A stretch of 64,000 bases of DNA. It comes from Phaeodactylum tricornutum CCAP 1055/1 (taxonomy: Eukaryota > Bacillariophyta > Bacillariophyceae > Surirellales > Neidiaceae). Below are positions 29,137-40,028 of the stretch, one piece after another. The notes beneath the pieces were generated by a model that searched no databases, was not told where the DNA came from, and saw only the letters and a list, made by a program, of their open reading frames with translations. The position numbers were made by a program, and so were the translations under genes. The stretch's first letter is position 1. Each line of letters opens with the position of its first letter. The stretch covers positions 1,178,001-1,242,000 of the forward strand of contig NC_011671.1 in NCBI RefSeq assembly GCF_000150955.2, given 5' to 3'.

Positions 29137-31182
29137 ATGAAGACGCTTCAAGGCTTGCTCCCGCCTACGTTCTATCTGATGGGCTTTGTGCCTTTCTGGA
29201 GTCCAGTACGTACGGCTGAATCCTTTTCGGTCGCTCGCCAGCCCCACGCTGGCGGGGGCCGAGCACCGGGACAACCCAACAAGATCGACACTACGGAAAG
29301 TTGGGAAGTCTCGCCCCGCAGCGATTCGGAATGCCGGCTCATCATTTGTCAGATCACCGACGTGTATACGCTCGAAAACTTGGCGCACTTCAAAACGTTG
29401 ATCGCTGAGACCAAGAAGCGGGCACCGGGGTCCACTGTAGTATCCATGTTGACGGGTGACTTTTTGTGTAAGTCAAAATAAGCGACAATGCTCGTTCCAC
29501 CAATCTGGATACGTAGCATCCTTCACTCACGTTTCCTTTTTTGCTTGGCAGCTCCGTACCTTTTGTCCAGCGTCGATAAGGGCGCCGGAATGATGCATGC
29601 TCTGAACAGCATTCCGCTCGACTATTTGTGTTGGGGCAATCACGAAGCCGACATCGAGCACCACATCACCTGTCGTCACGTCAGGAATTTTCACGCCAAG
29701 GGGGGCAAGTTCATCAATTCCAACATGCTCGATCACGACGCAATGGACGCTCAACAGGAATATGATGTCATTGAATTGAAATCGGAGGATGGTACCAACA
29801 CGCGACGCGTCGGCCTTACGGCAGTCCTCTCCGACGATCCAGCTCTGTACTCTCACTTCAAGGGGAAAGGTGCTTTTGGTGGAGCCACTTTGACGGATCC
29901 CTGGGAAGCTTTGACCAAGTACAAGAAGATTCTTGAAGACGACGAAAAGTGTGATGTCGTTATTCCGCTTCAGCATTTGTACGTTCCGGACGATCACAAA
30001 ACGTGCGAACAATTCGATTTCCCCCTAATTCTGTCGGGTCACGATCATCACATCGTGGACGAAGTAGTGGAAGGAACTCGTCTCATCAAGCCCGGTATGA
30101 ACGCCGACTTCGCCGCCGTGGTCGAAATATCTTGGAATGACGCGACGGAAGAGAAGCCCAAGATACGCTCACAGTTCGTTCGTTGCAAGGATTGGGCTCC
30201 GGATCCTGTCATGGCGGAAGAAAATGAACGAGCCTACGACTCACTCCTTCCACTACGCAATACGGAACTTGCGCGCATTCCTTCGTACTACGAACCGCTC
30301 ACTTCCAATAACTCTCGTGGCAGTGTCTGTAGCATGGGAAAGTATATTTGTTCGGTTCTGAAATCGGCATTTAATATGAACCGTGGCAAAAAGAACCGTG
30401 TTGATGCTGTGCTGATCATGGGAGGTAACGTTAGGGGCAATGCGGACTACCCCATCGGCTCCTACTTTTCCTTGGAGGCACTCGAGGCCGAAATAAAGTC
30501 GGACGAAACAGTAGGCGTCATCTCGATGCCCGGTTGGCTTTTGGCGGAAGGGATCGAGGCAACGCACTGTGGCGACCCTATTCCTGGATGGTTTCAGTAT
30601 GATGTAGGTATCCAGCAGGACGAAAACAATGTGGTCACACACGTCGCCGGGCTCCCTATCGACCGTGATCGCATGTACCGGGTTGCGACGAAGATAGGTG
30701 ACTTGACGAATGGACAGAGCCCACCATTTACGGAATATTACCAGACCAACCCCAAAAGTCTTCCACCCAAAGGTAACTACGTCAATATTCAGTCCGAGAT
30801 GATGAGTTATTTTGCCCGGAACTTATGGAAACGCCTCTGGGACGCAATTTCTCACGAAGTTGAAGATACTTGCGATATTGACGGCAATTGTAGTCCCGAA
30901 GACCGCCTAGATGTTTTAGATTCGAACGGGGACGGGACTGTCACCGTCGAAGAAATTCACAATGCCCTCCGCGATCTTTTAGACTATTCGGTAGACGATC
31001 GCGAAACCACCCTGGCCGAATTTGTACATGCCTTTGCCGATACGGATGGTAGCGGCAAGGTGACCGTCAAAGACTTTGAAGTTTTCTGTGACGACATGGC
31101 GGAGCAAGCTGTGATCAATCGAGCTTTGGCAAGGGAAGCGATGGAACGGCAGCGCGAGATAGCAGCAGCCGCCTCCACATAG
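29137..31182 (+). CDS. EF-hand 5'-nucleotidase-like protein, copy B (intact)
   Basis: Exon 1 is 29137-29467, the intron 29468-29551 (84 bp, GTAAGT...TTGGCAG), exon 2 29552-31182. About 653 residues. The N-terminus MKTLQGLLPPTFYLMGFVPFW is a likely signal peptide, followed by AESF-SV, so plastid or secretory. The metallophosphatase and 5'-nucleotidase C-domains are as in the other copies: ITDVYTLENLAHF, GDFLSPYLLSSVDKGAGMM, WGNHEADIEH, LSGHDHH, IMGGNVRGNADY. Two good EF-hands are DSNGDGTVTVEE and DTDGSGKVTVKD. The family dephosphorylates nucleoside monophosphates or related esters; the Ca2+-binding tail suggests calcium control. His is replaced by Tyr in the first metal motif. This is the best-preserved copy. 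Confidence 0.88.
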
Positions 31183-31774
31183 TCCACGGAGTGCCCTGCC
31201 GCTAGTTTAGGGACAACCTGATCGATTCACAACCTTTGATTTAAAGTAGCATTAGTAGTATCAGAAAATCCCATTAGTAGTACTTACAGGTAAAGGCCTC
31301 GCTGTCAACAGTTTCCGTATTTCAAGCTTGCATTAACCGTAAAGTAGCTGAAACAAACAGGAAATCATTAAATGGGTAGCAAACATGGAAGGAATAGCAT
31401 GGCAATCTTGGAAACCCGGATTTCTTTCTCTGAAGACTGACTGCGATTGTGAAAATGTACCGATCTACTAAGATCATCCAGATCCTTCTGACAAGGATCT
31501 CGACTCCAGCTAGCCAGCAGTAGAGAGAGCATTATTTGGGTTTTCCAGCGCATTTCAGTTCATCACTCCGACATCGTGTAGCGTCCATAGGTTTTTAGAT
31601 TGAGAACCAGAAACTATTGGATCTCATTCGCAGCGAACAACACTGCTCCGAAGAGTTTCTCCGTGCAGTCGTGTGACGATACATATCAGTGAGAATTCCG
31701 CAGGCAACACGAAAAGCAATCACCGATCTGCTAACAGTAAAACGCTAAATTCCAGCAGTACGCAGACTCCACTC
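31183..31774. other. Intergenic, no gene seen
   Basis: About 590 bp between copy B and the ribokinase-ITPase fusion, AT-rich. CATTAGTAGTA is repeated in close tandem near 31248-31281. No gene seen. Confidence 0.4.
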
Positions 31775-33481
31775 ATGTTGAGGAGCTCTTTGCACTACGC
31801 ATTGATTTTCTTATTTTATTTCTGCTTGATTGCTACAACTACTAAACGAACAAGTGCACTTGTCTTCACCATGCCGGGAGATCGCAATCATGTCGTGGTG
31901 GTCGGATCCGCCAACCAAGATTTGACATCCTACACTCCCACTGTGCCAGTCATGGGCGAGACCGTTATGGGTCAAGAATTCGAAACCTCGTGTGGAGGAA
32001 AAGGTTCCAACCAAGCCGTCGCGGCGGGCAGTCTCGGAATTAGTCCTGTTACCATGATCTGTCGCGTAGGGGACGATGTATTTGGCGAAGCGCTCCTCGA
32101 CAAATTGGCTAGCGTAAACGTTGCCTGGGACGAAACTCGTACCATTTTGAGAGGCAAAAATAGTCCTGCCTCGGGAACGGCTACTATTGTGGTCGATACC
32201 AACAGTGGGGACAATATGATTATCGTGACACCAGGTGCTAACTATGCGCTTTCTCCGAACGACGTGGAAGAGTCGCTGCGAGCCCTTCCCGAACCGCCTG
32301 CCATTGTTGTAGTGCAGTTGGAGATCAAGCCTGCTGCCGCATTACAGGCGCTCCGCACTGCAAAAGATTTGGGCGCCATTACGGTTTTAAACCCGGCACC
32401 CGCCCCGGAAGGCTACACGCTGGATGATTTTTTCCCGTATGTAGATATTCTGATTCCCAACGAGACCGAATTGAGAAAATGTCTCGGGAAAGATGAATTG
32501 TCCGACGAAGACGAAGAAGCGCTAGCCAAAGAATTGCTCGACAAAGGGATGGGTATGGGAGTCATTGTAACTCTAGGCGCTCGGGGAGCCATGGTCGTGG
32601 CCAAGAAAGACACAGACTCCAATTATGTGGAGGTTACTTTAGTGGACGCTCCAAGAGATCTGCCAGCGCGCAACGAACCTATTAAAGACACAATTGGAGC
32701 AGGCGATGCCTTTTGCGGTGCACTGTCGACTTATCTTTCGGCCGGTTTATCCCTGACGGAGGCTGCTGGCAAGGCATGCGGTGTGGCTAGCATGTCGGTG
32801 CGGCGTCGTGGCGCCAACTACCCTACAGCTAGCGAATTACCTGAAACTCTCAAAGTCAAAAATGTGGCTTGTAGTGCCAGCGCAGAGATCAAGCCACGTT
32901 TGACATTCGTAACGGGTAACAAGAACAAGCTAGAAGAGGTCAAACAGATTTTGGAATCGGGAGGCGAACTCCCCTTCGAGTTGAGCAGTCGAAATATCGA
33001 ACTACCAGAGCTACAGGGTGAACCGTACGACATTGCCATCGAAAAGTGCCGCATCGCAGCTTCTAAAATCAAAGGACCTTGTTTAACCGAAGACACGTCA
33101 CTCTGCTTCAATGCGCTGAATGGAATGCCTGGACCTTACATTAAATGGTTCCTCGAAAAGTGTGGCCACGATGGGCTAAATGCAATGTTGACAGGGTTTG
33201 ACGACAAATCTGCCTATGCTGAAACCATCGTCGCTTTTACAAAAGGACCCGATGAGGATGTACATGTCTTTGACGGCCGCACCGATGGTCGTATTGTACC
33301 ACCTCGCGGCCTCCTAGATTTTGGGTGGGATCCAATATTCGAAGCCGACGAAAGCGACGGAAAGACGTATGCGGAGATGGATAAACCCACCAAAAATGCG
33401 ATTAGCCATCGCGGACGATCGCTTGCTAAACTTCGCAGCTTTCTCCTTGAAAATCGTTCAACTTTGTCGAAGAATTTGTGA
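31775..33481 (+). CDS. Ribokinase-ITP/XTP pyrophosphatase (HAM1) fusion
   Basis: 568 residues from the ATG at 31775, chosen because it opens a hydrophobic leader ([18 protein letters not shown]) ending SALVF-T; the Met of MPGDRNH further in would give a cytosolic form. The N-terminal half is ribokinase/Pfk[52 protein letters not shown], and the catalytic [11 protein letters not shown] near residue 310. From about residue 374 it is ITPase/HAM1: [55 protein letters not shown] and [11 protein letters not shown]. Ribokinase phosphorylates ribose; ITPase removes deaminated purine triphosphates. Both halves have complete motifs. It sits between two 5'-nucleotidase paralogues. Confidence 0.93.
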   Translation: MLRSSLHYALIFLFYFCLIATTTKRTSALVFTMPGDRNHVVVVGSANQDLTSYTPTVPVMGETVMGQEFETSCGGKGSNQAVAAGSLGISPVTMICRVGDDVFGEALLDKLASVNVAWDETRTILRGKNSPASGTATIVVDTNSGDNMIIVTPGANYALSPNDVEESLRALPEPPAIVVVQLEIKPAAALQALRTAKDLGAITVLNPAPAPEGYTLDDFFPYVDILIPNETELRKCLGKDELSDEDEEALAKELLDKGMGMGVIVTLGARGAMVVAKKDTDSNYVEVTLVDAPRDLPARNEPIKDTIGAGDAFCGALSTYLSAGLSLTEAAGKACGVASMSVRRRGANYPTASELPETLKVKNVACSASAEIKPRLTFVTGNKNKLEEVKQILESGGELPFELSSRNIELPELQGEPYDIAIEKCRIAASKIKGPCLTEDTSLCFNALNGMPGPYIKWFLEKCGHDGLNAMLTGFDDKSAYAETIVAFTKGPDEDVHVFDGRTDGRIVPPRGLLDFGWDPIFEADESDGKTYAEMDKPTKNAISHRGRSLAKLRSFLLENRSTLSKNL

Positions 33482-34299
33482 GATTGAGCTCTATATTATA
33501 ATTGATAGCTAAATTTAAGCTATCAAATTTAGGATTTTCTACTGCTTTTGCTGATAAAACTCTCATAGAACCATCTTTCAACAAGGGTCGCTTACAATTG
33601 GTGCGATCTGCCATCTAAACGGTGTCATGATATGACGGTCAGTCATGTGTCCGTACTTCGGACTGATTTGAGGCGCACGTCTGACTGACGTGGAGAGAGA
33701 AACTATTCACAAGCATAAGATTCAAAATACACGTTTAGGAAAACAATTTTGTACGTAAAGAAGCAAGATATGTTCAACATGGGAACGAATCAGCAAGAAA
33801 GAAGGATGAGTTAGTCGAAGTTGATCATGCAAAATCACTTTTTTAGAGGATAGAAGCAAATGCCCACTAATTTTATTTTAGTCACATGTAAAAGAGAAGG
33901 TTATCAGGAGTAGACCGACTGTTGTTCTACGTGGAAAAAACAGAGAGAGGTCGAGATTTTAACAAACGCGTGTCTTAGAGGTAGTTGGTTTCCTGGTCTC
34001 GCCAGGAACTTCTTTTCGAAACCATCAGAATTCTGCAAACGGATCATTGGATCGGAATCAAGAATTTCAACAGCCGGAAAAGTCGACGTGGAGGTGGGGC
34101 ATAGATCGTGCTGACGTATAGCAACCACTTAAAGACGAAAGAGTTCGATTCCGTCCCTTCCTCAAATTCCGATTCCATCCTGGCGGCCCAATGAGATTGC
34201 ATTCGTATTCGATCTTCATGGAGACTCACAATTTCATCTATAGCGCTTTTACAAACACATCACTCTTCGTTTTCTTCGAAAAGCCAACAATTACGAGCA
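33482..34299. other. Intergenic with 3'-end hairpin
   Basis: About 820 bp. Just after the fusion gene a hairpin TGATAGCT-AAATTTA-AGCTATCA lies at 33503-33525 and may mark the 3' UTR. The rest has only short unrecognised open frames. Confidence 0.45.
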
Positions 34300-36337
34300 A
34301 TGAGGATCTCCTGGCATCTTGCTACCTTCTTATTCTTAAGTTTAAAAGTGGATTCCTTTACAACTTCGCGTATTCCTTTTCTCCGTCAGAGCACTGAAAG
34401 ATATAGCGGGACGCCACAAGTAGTCGAACCAATTGATTCCAGCGAATGCCGATTGATCATCTGCCAAATTACTGATGTCTACACTCTGGAGCATCTCGCG
34501 CACTTCAAGACATTGGTAGAGGAAACAAAAAAGCAATCGAAAGGAGCCACCGTTGTTTCTATGTTAACGGGTGACTTTCTGAGTCCTTATTTGCTTTCCA
34601 AAGTCGACAAAGGAGGTATGTGAAACGGAGCGATTGGTTTTGTCGAGCCAAGACGACGTCGTCAATATGAAATAGCGGTTTTCTCACAATTCTGTTTTCT
34701 CTCTTCAAGCTGGTATGATGAACGCTCTAGCCAATATACCGTTGGATATCCTTACGTGGGGCAATCACGAAGCGGACATTGAACACGAGACCGTGTGCGA
34801 GCACATTCGAAATTTTCCTGGGACAGTCATCAACAGCAATATGCTTGATCATGATGCCATGGACGCTCAAAAGGAGTACGAGGTGATCGAATTGACTTCG
34901 AAAGATGGATTAAATAAACGCAAGGTTGGATTGACCGCTGTACTTTCCGACGATCCAGCTCTGTACAGTCACTTTGAAGGAGGGCCCTTTGGTGGTGCAA
35001 CAATTAGTAACCCCTGGGAAGCTCTAGCAAAGTACAAGGAGATACTTGAAAGACAAGAAAAGTGTGACATTGTTGTCCCTTTACAACATTTATATACACC
35101 CGAGGATTACAAAACTTGTCAAGAGTTTGATTTTCCAGTCATTCTGTCTGGCCACGATCATCACGTGGTAGATGACGTCGTGGAAGGAACGAGGTTGATC
35201 AAGCCGGGAATGAACGCAATTAAGGCCGCCGTTGTCGAGATTTGTTGGAACGATCATAACAACGATAAACCCACAATTCGGAATCGTTTCGTCCGGTGTC
35301 AAGATTTTGAAGCCGATCCAGAGTGCGCTGAAGAGAATGAGCGTGCCTACGACGCCCTCATTCCTCTTCAAAATACCGAGCTCGCCAGAGTTCCTTCCCA
35401 TTTTGAACCTTTATCGTCGAATGACGCACGAGGGAGTGTCTGTACAATGGGCAAGTACATATGTACACTCCTTAAGTCCTCATTGAACGTTTCACGCCGA
35501 CACAAGGCACATAAGGTTGATGCCGTCATGTTGATGGGTGGAAATATTCGCGGCAATGCCGAATATGAGTGCGACTCGTTCTTTTCAATGGAAGCCCTAG
35601 AAGCCGAAGTCAAAGCGGACGAGGTTGTTGCTGTCGTCGACATGCCCGGTTGGTTGCTGGGCAAGAGCATCGCCGAAACGCACAACGGAGATCCAGTTCC
35701 CGGATGGTTTCAATATGACATTGGTATACAAGAGGACGACTCCGGTGAATCGCCGGTCGTGACACATGTCGCAGGCCGTCCGATTGACCACAATCGAGTG
35801 TACCGCGTCGCAACGAAGATTGCCGACTTGACCAACGGACAAAGCCCTTCCTTGACCGCTTACTACTTGGAACATCAAGAACTTATTCCTCCTCAGGGTG
35901 CCTACGTCAACGTACAGACCGAGCTCCTGGGATATTTCGCGCGCAACCTTTGGCGGAAGTTGTGGGATGCTATTTCTGACGAGATTGACGAAGAGTGCGA
36001 CATCAACGGTGGAGAATGTGGTTCTCCGGAAGAGCGCTTTGACATCTTGGACTCGAACGGTGACGGAACGATCACAGTGGAAGAAATCCAGGTTGCAATG
36101 AGTGAGCTTTTGGATTACTCCGTCGATGATCGTGAAACAACGCTCGCTGAATTCGTCCATTCCTTTGCAGATGCCACCGGTACAGGAAAGGTTACGGTCA
36201 AAGATTTCGAACTCTTTTGTGAGGGCAAAGCAGAGACCGCAGAGGAGAAAAAAACAGTCAACAAATTTCGTCGCCCCTTTTCCAAAACTCGCAAAGAATA
36301 TCAGCAACCTGAAGAAGAGCTTATCATAAAAATATAA
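34300..36337 (+). CDS. EF-hand 5'-nucleotidase-like protein, copy C (intact, intron moved)
   Basis: Exon 1 is 34300-34615, the intron 34616-34709 (94 bp, GTATGT...TTCAAG), exon 2 34710-36337; 647 residues. The leader MRISWHLATFLFLSLKVDSF is hydrophobic and ends DSF-TT. Core motifs: ITDVYTLEHLAHFKTL, GDFLSPYLLSKVDKG, WGNHEADIEHE, LSGHDHH, LMGGNIRGNAEY and YRVATKIADLTNG. EF-hands are DSNGDGTITVEE and a DATGTGKVTVKD loop. Unlike A and B, the GDFLSPYLLSKVDKG region is uninterrupted and the intron falls about 13 codons later, also in phase 1. The Lys-rich C-terminal tail differs from the other copies. This is the most diverged of the three. Confidence 0.88.
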
Positions 36338-37160
36338 CAATTTTGTAAATCTTTGAACAAATAGAAACCATATAAATTGGATATTTTTCGTGAGGGAATC
36401 ACTGTGAGCAACAACACAATAAAAAGCACAAAAATGTTCCGATCGAAAAGTCGACTAGATTATACAGTAGCCCGCTCGTCGGAGACGTTATCGCAGCCAC
36501 AGGTCGTCTTCAAAGCCGCCACCTGAACCACCACCTGTGCTGGGGTTTGCTCCGTCAAGGTGACCAGTAGGCTGATCAGAACCGACAGTATAATCATAGA
36601 CAGCGCTGAATACAGCGGGCTGCACTGACATGAAGTGAAAATAGAGCTTTTAGATCCTGTAGCGTCTTGCGCTGTGATACATGCAATCCTACGACAGTGC
36701 TCAGCAATGGAAAATATGATACCTAACATTTAACTCTAAGGTCCTATAGCGCAAACATTTGACATATCTTGTATAGTTTGACGATTACCAATCTTCCGGA
36801 TCGGGCTCGTCACAGGAATGACAGCTTGAAAAGCGCAGCACATTCTTGAAAATATAGCGTTAGCCTGTCTGCGTGTCCGTTCATCGTATTTGAGACCTGA
36901 CCCTGCTTGTCAGAGAACGAAAAAATGATTCATATTACACGTAGTATTTTGGGAAAGCCTGGTACAGTAGCGAATCCACAAACTTTGTTCGTGCAAGGAC
37001 CATGGCATGCTATCGTACAACCACTGGCTGGTGCTACTCTTGAACGCTGCAGGCTCTCATCATACCTAGCCTACACTTCACCTCACATTAAATACAATCT
37101 TAAAACGAAAAATCTCCGGAAGACGCAAGGTTACTACCGAGCGTACGTAACGTCAAAATC
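36338..37160. other. Intergenic, possible small ORF
   Basis: About 820 bp between copy C and the oxygenase. It contains one 89-codon minus-strand ORF (listed separately) and otherwise nothing convincing. Confidence 0.35.
36460..36729 (-). CDS. Small hypothetical protein with one hydrophobic segment
   Basis: 89 codons from an ATG at 36729. One hydrophobic stretch (SALSMIILSVLISLLVTL, residues about 41-58) could span a membrane, and several Cys are present (CQC, CGC). No family is recognised and codon use gives no clear support. It may be a chance ORF. Confidence 0.2.
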   Translation of the reverse strand: MLGIIFSIAEHCRRIACITAQDATGSKSSIFTSCQCSPLYSALSMIILSVLISLLVTLTEQTPAQVVVQVAALKTTCGCDNVSDERATV

Positions 37161-38297
37161 ATGAATACCGGGCATGGGTTGTCGTCAATTGAACAAGTTC
37201 CGGTCATCGATCTGGAAGCCGAAGAAAAAGTATTAATAGATCAAATATACGGTGCCTGTTCCAGATTCGGATTCTTTCAGGTAGTAAATCATGGAATCAA
37301 CGCAGACTTAATTGACAGGTATCGCGAACAGTGTCGAGAATTTTTTGAGGGTTTGGATTTGAAACATAAAAGGGCTTCGAAACGCAGCGCCGACAACGCG
37401 CGTGGATTTTTCGACGACGAGCTGACCAAGCAACGGCGTGATTGGAAAGAAGCGCTGGACGGGGGTATGCCGTTTTCTCGAGATTGGGCTCTGCCAGATC
37501 GAGATCCATTGAATGCTGGATTGGATGGATATAACCAATTCCCGTCAACAGCGATCCTCCCACATTTTCGGGATACATTTGTGGAGTATTTCCAAGCTTG
37601 TGAAAAGCTTTCGGATCGGTTGGCCGTGCTCATGGCAAGAGCACTAGGAGCACACGGAGACGAGGCTTTAGTTCGGGATCTACGAGCGCATCATACATCG
37701 TATCTTCGAACAAATTTTTATCCTATGTGTCCCAACGAAAACAACAACTCCATCGATAGTCCGCTGGGTATCAGTCCGCACAATGACGCTGGCTTCTTGA
37801 CAGTGCTTCTGCAAGACAATGATTGTCATTCTCTACAGGTCTATCTGCGAGAGACAGACGAATGGTCGACGGTTCATCCGCTACCAAATGCGTTGACAAT
37901 TAATACAGGCGACATGGCGCAAGTTTGGTCGAACGGCCGCTATCAAGCGCCGTCGCACCGCGTCCTTACAAATCCCAATCAAGTAAGATACTCGGCGCCT
38001 TTCTTTTACAATCCGGGCTATGAAACTTGGGTCCAACCCCTTCAAGCGACTGACAGTGGAATCGAGGAGCCTGATTTTTATCACCCAATACTTTGGGGCT
38101 ACTTTCGAGCCGCACGCTTTGCGGGTGACTTCACTGATCTGGGAATAGAGATTCAGATTTCAGACTACGAGACTTCTCGTGTCGATAGCTCACCGCATCG
38201 GCAGCTCCAAAAGGTATTTGTCCGAGAGGGATGGTGTCGAAGACCTTTCAGCGCGGATGCTTATCGGGAACTTTTGAAGATCACGCAGTGCCCATGA
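37161..38297 (+). CDS. Isopenicillin-N-synthase-like 2OG-Fe(II) oxygenase (DOXC type)
   Basis: 378 residues. The N-terminal DIOX_N region has VPVIDLEAEE, YGACSRFGFFQVVNHGI and YREQCREFF. The catalytic domain has GISPHNDAGFLTVLLQD (ligands His and Asp of the HND motif), a QAPSHRVLTN block with the second His, and RYSAPFFYNPG, where Arg and Ser (R-x-S) bind 2-oxoglutarate. All catalytic residues are present. Relatives in plants, fungi and bacteria include gibberellin oxidases, flavonoid oxygenases and IPNS; substrate choice cannot be read from the sequence. No targeting signal is apparent, so it is likely cytosolic. It is followed by about 570 bp of non-coding DNA before the light-harvesting gene. 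Confidence 0.9.
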   Translation: MNTGHGLSSIEQVPVIDLEAEEKVLIDQIYGACSRFGFFQVVNHGINADLIDRYREQCREFFEGLDLKHKRASKRSADNARGFFDDELTKQRRDWKEALDGGMPFSRDWALPDRDPLNAGLDGYNQFPSTAILPHFRDTFVEYFQACEKLSDRLAVLMARALGAHGDEALVRDLRAHHTSYLRTNFYPMCPNENNNSIDSPLGISPHNDAGFLTVLLQDNDCHSLQVYLRETDEWSTVHPLPNALTINTGDMAQVWSNGRYQAPSHRVLTNPNQVRYSAPFFYNPGYETWVQPLQATDSGIEEPDFYHPILWGYFRAARFAGDFTDLGIEIQISDYETSRVDSSPHRQLQKVFVREGWCRRPFSADAYRELLKITQCP

Positions 38298-38869
38298 TCA
38301 TAGATTGTGCAAAAGAAAGTCCAGAAATTACATTTCATGCATATATTCAACAACATATTAAACGTCCTTCTCGCAATCCTCTAGCTAGGTCAACTGTATA
38401 TAAGCCGAACAGCGATGGGATTGTGACTTGAAATGAAAAATGAGCGTTTAGCGACCTTTTCAAGGGAGAGTCATTGTGAAACGCAATCGAAAAATAAGTT
38501 TTGTCCAATCAAATGTATTTTTTAATGAAATGAATTTTTCAGTATCATAGAGTCTCTCGTTTCGGCTATGTTAAAACAACGAACATAAACTGGTCCTAAT
38601 ATACTGTTCGATCGAAACGTTACCCAAATGCTGCGTCCGTGTCTTCGTTGCACTGACGGACATTGAAAGTGAACAGTAAGCCGGGACTTCCCCGAACCCT
38701 AAACCCTATATTTCGCGTCCATCAAATTGAAGGTGTATCTTTGGACCTCGAACGCACGCCCACCTAACTGCGGTACAAGATCTACCATGCGCTACCACAG
38801 CTCTTCTGGCGTGACCTAGCTAACTAGCTACCGGTGTTGCAGCCGCATATCTTCACACCTGAACCAACC
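38298..38869. promoter_or_regulatory. Upstream region of the light-harvesting gene
   Basis: About 570 bp. It contains AACCCTAAACCCTATA at 38696-38711, a plant telo-box-like word about 160 bp before the ATG, and a TTTTTTAATGAAATGAATTTTTC AT-rich stretch around 38516-38540. No gene seen. Confidence 0.4.
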
Positions 38870-39457
38870 ATGATGAAGCTTGCCCTTATCGCCTCCCTCG
38901 TCGCCGGCGCTGCCGCCTTCGCCCCTGCTTCCAAGCAAGCGTCTTCCAGCGCCCTCAAGGCGTTCGAGAACGAAGCTGGTGTCATCCAGCCGACTGGATT
39001 CTTCGATCCCTTCGGCTTGTCCAAGGGTAAGGACATGGCGACCTTCGACCAGTACCGTACCGCCGAACTCAAGCACGGACGCGTCGCGATGCTTTGTGTC
39101 ATCGGATACGTTGTCCCAGAATTCTACCGCTTTCCTGGTGATATCGCCCCGGGTTTGAAATTCGCTGATGTGCCCAATGGTGTCGCTGCTTTGAGCGCCA
39201 TTCCCGCCCTTGGCTGGGCCCAGATCTTCTTCTTGGTCGGTGCCGTCGACTACTGGGGTGTACTCGGTGACTTTGAATACGGAAAGCCCGACCTTGATGC
39301 CGATACTTTGGCCAAGCGTCAAACCCAAGAACTTCAGAATGGACGTCTTGCTATGCTCGCCACCCTCGAACTCCTCCGTCACGATTCCCAGAACTACGTC
39401 TCACCCGGATTTGATGGCTTGGACAACCTCATCACCGGTCTTCCCTTCCTTTACTAA
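38870..39457 (+). CDS. Fucoxanthin-chlorophyll a/c light-harvesting protein
   Basis: 195 residues from ATGATG at 38870, which follows the context ACCAACC. The leader MMKLALIASLVAGAAAFAPA carries a textbook diatom ASAFAP-type plastid motif (AAAFAP). Mature protein: FFDPFGL, helix 1 TFDQYRTAELKHGRVAML with the Glu and His/Arg chlorophyll ligands, helix 2 ALSAIPALGWAQIFFLVGAV, helix 3 QELQNGRLAMLATLELLR. It is an antenna protein of the thylakoid. The sequence departs from the abundant Lhcf group in the linker and helix 2 and may belong to a special subgroup; I do not assign a numbered name. The short non-codon-biased flanks contrast with strong C-ending codon bias in the ORF, as expected for high expression. 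Confidence 0.95.
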   Translation: MMKLALIASLVAGAAAFAPASKQASSSALKAFENEAGVIQPTGFFDPFGLSKGKDMATFDQYRTAELKHGRVAMLCVIGYVVPEFYRFPGDIAPGLKFADVPNGVAALSAIPALGWAQIFFLVGAVDYWGVLGDFEYGKPDLDADTLAKRQTQELQNGRLAMLATLELLRHDSQNYVSPGFDGLDNLITGLPFLY

Positions 39458-40028
39458 AATGTTGAATTTGGATGTCTCGCTAGAAAAGTGGAGCCGCATA
39501 GTAGTGGATCCCTCATCAACTCTTAAAAACGATTTCTAGTAGACATGGTTGGTTTGTTTCGGCCCTTTCTGTTCTGTACAACGTGTGACCAATTATTAGA
39601 TTGGAAAAGAGCAAAGTGTGTGCGTATTGCAATCTGGAGGTGAAGATTCACTCCTCTATTGAACTTCCAGACGATGACATGACCAGAAGTAGATTCCTGC
39701 CTCGCTCCCTGACTCAACTTCAAGGTCAAGAATTTCTGGCACTTTCACAGCTCCAGGTTGCAACTGTGAACTTTTAAAAAACACTATGCTAAGCATGTAG
39801 ATAGAAGTTTCAGGCAGTGCCTTAATAATTCTCTGAGGAAACACGTCCGTCTGAATATTCCAGTCATTCGTATCGATCATTTAGCATCATAGAGGCTTTG
39901 AGCAATCGTTGAACAAAACAAATTACGTACGCTCAACCAATAATCCCGTTGTCGTGATTCCATTTGCAAGCGGGTAGAACATGCCGATCCCGTTTTTCTA
40001 TTGTCGCTCGTTTGCTGCAATGTGTGGG
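39458..40028. other. Intergenic between convergent genes
   Basis: About 570 bp between the 3' ends of the light-harvesting gene and the membrane-protein gene. Only short unrecognised open frames. Confidence 0.4.

Noticed and set aside
38690-38715. Possible internal telomere remnant
   Set aside because: Only two CCCTAAA-like units; far too short for a telomere tract and close to a promoter.
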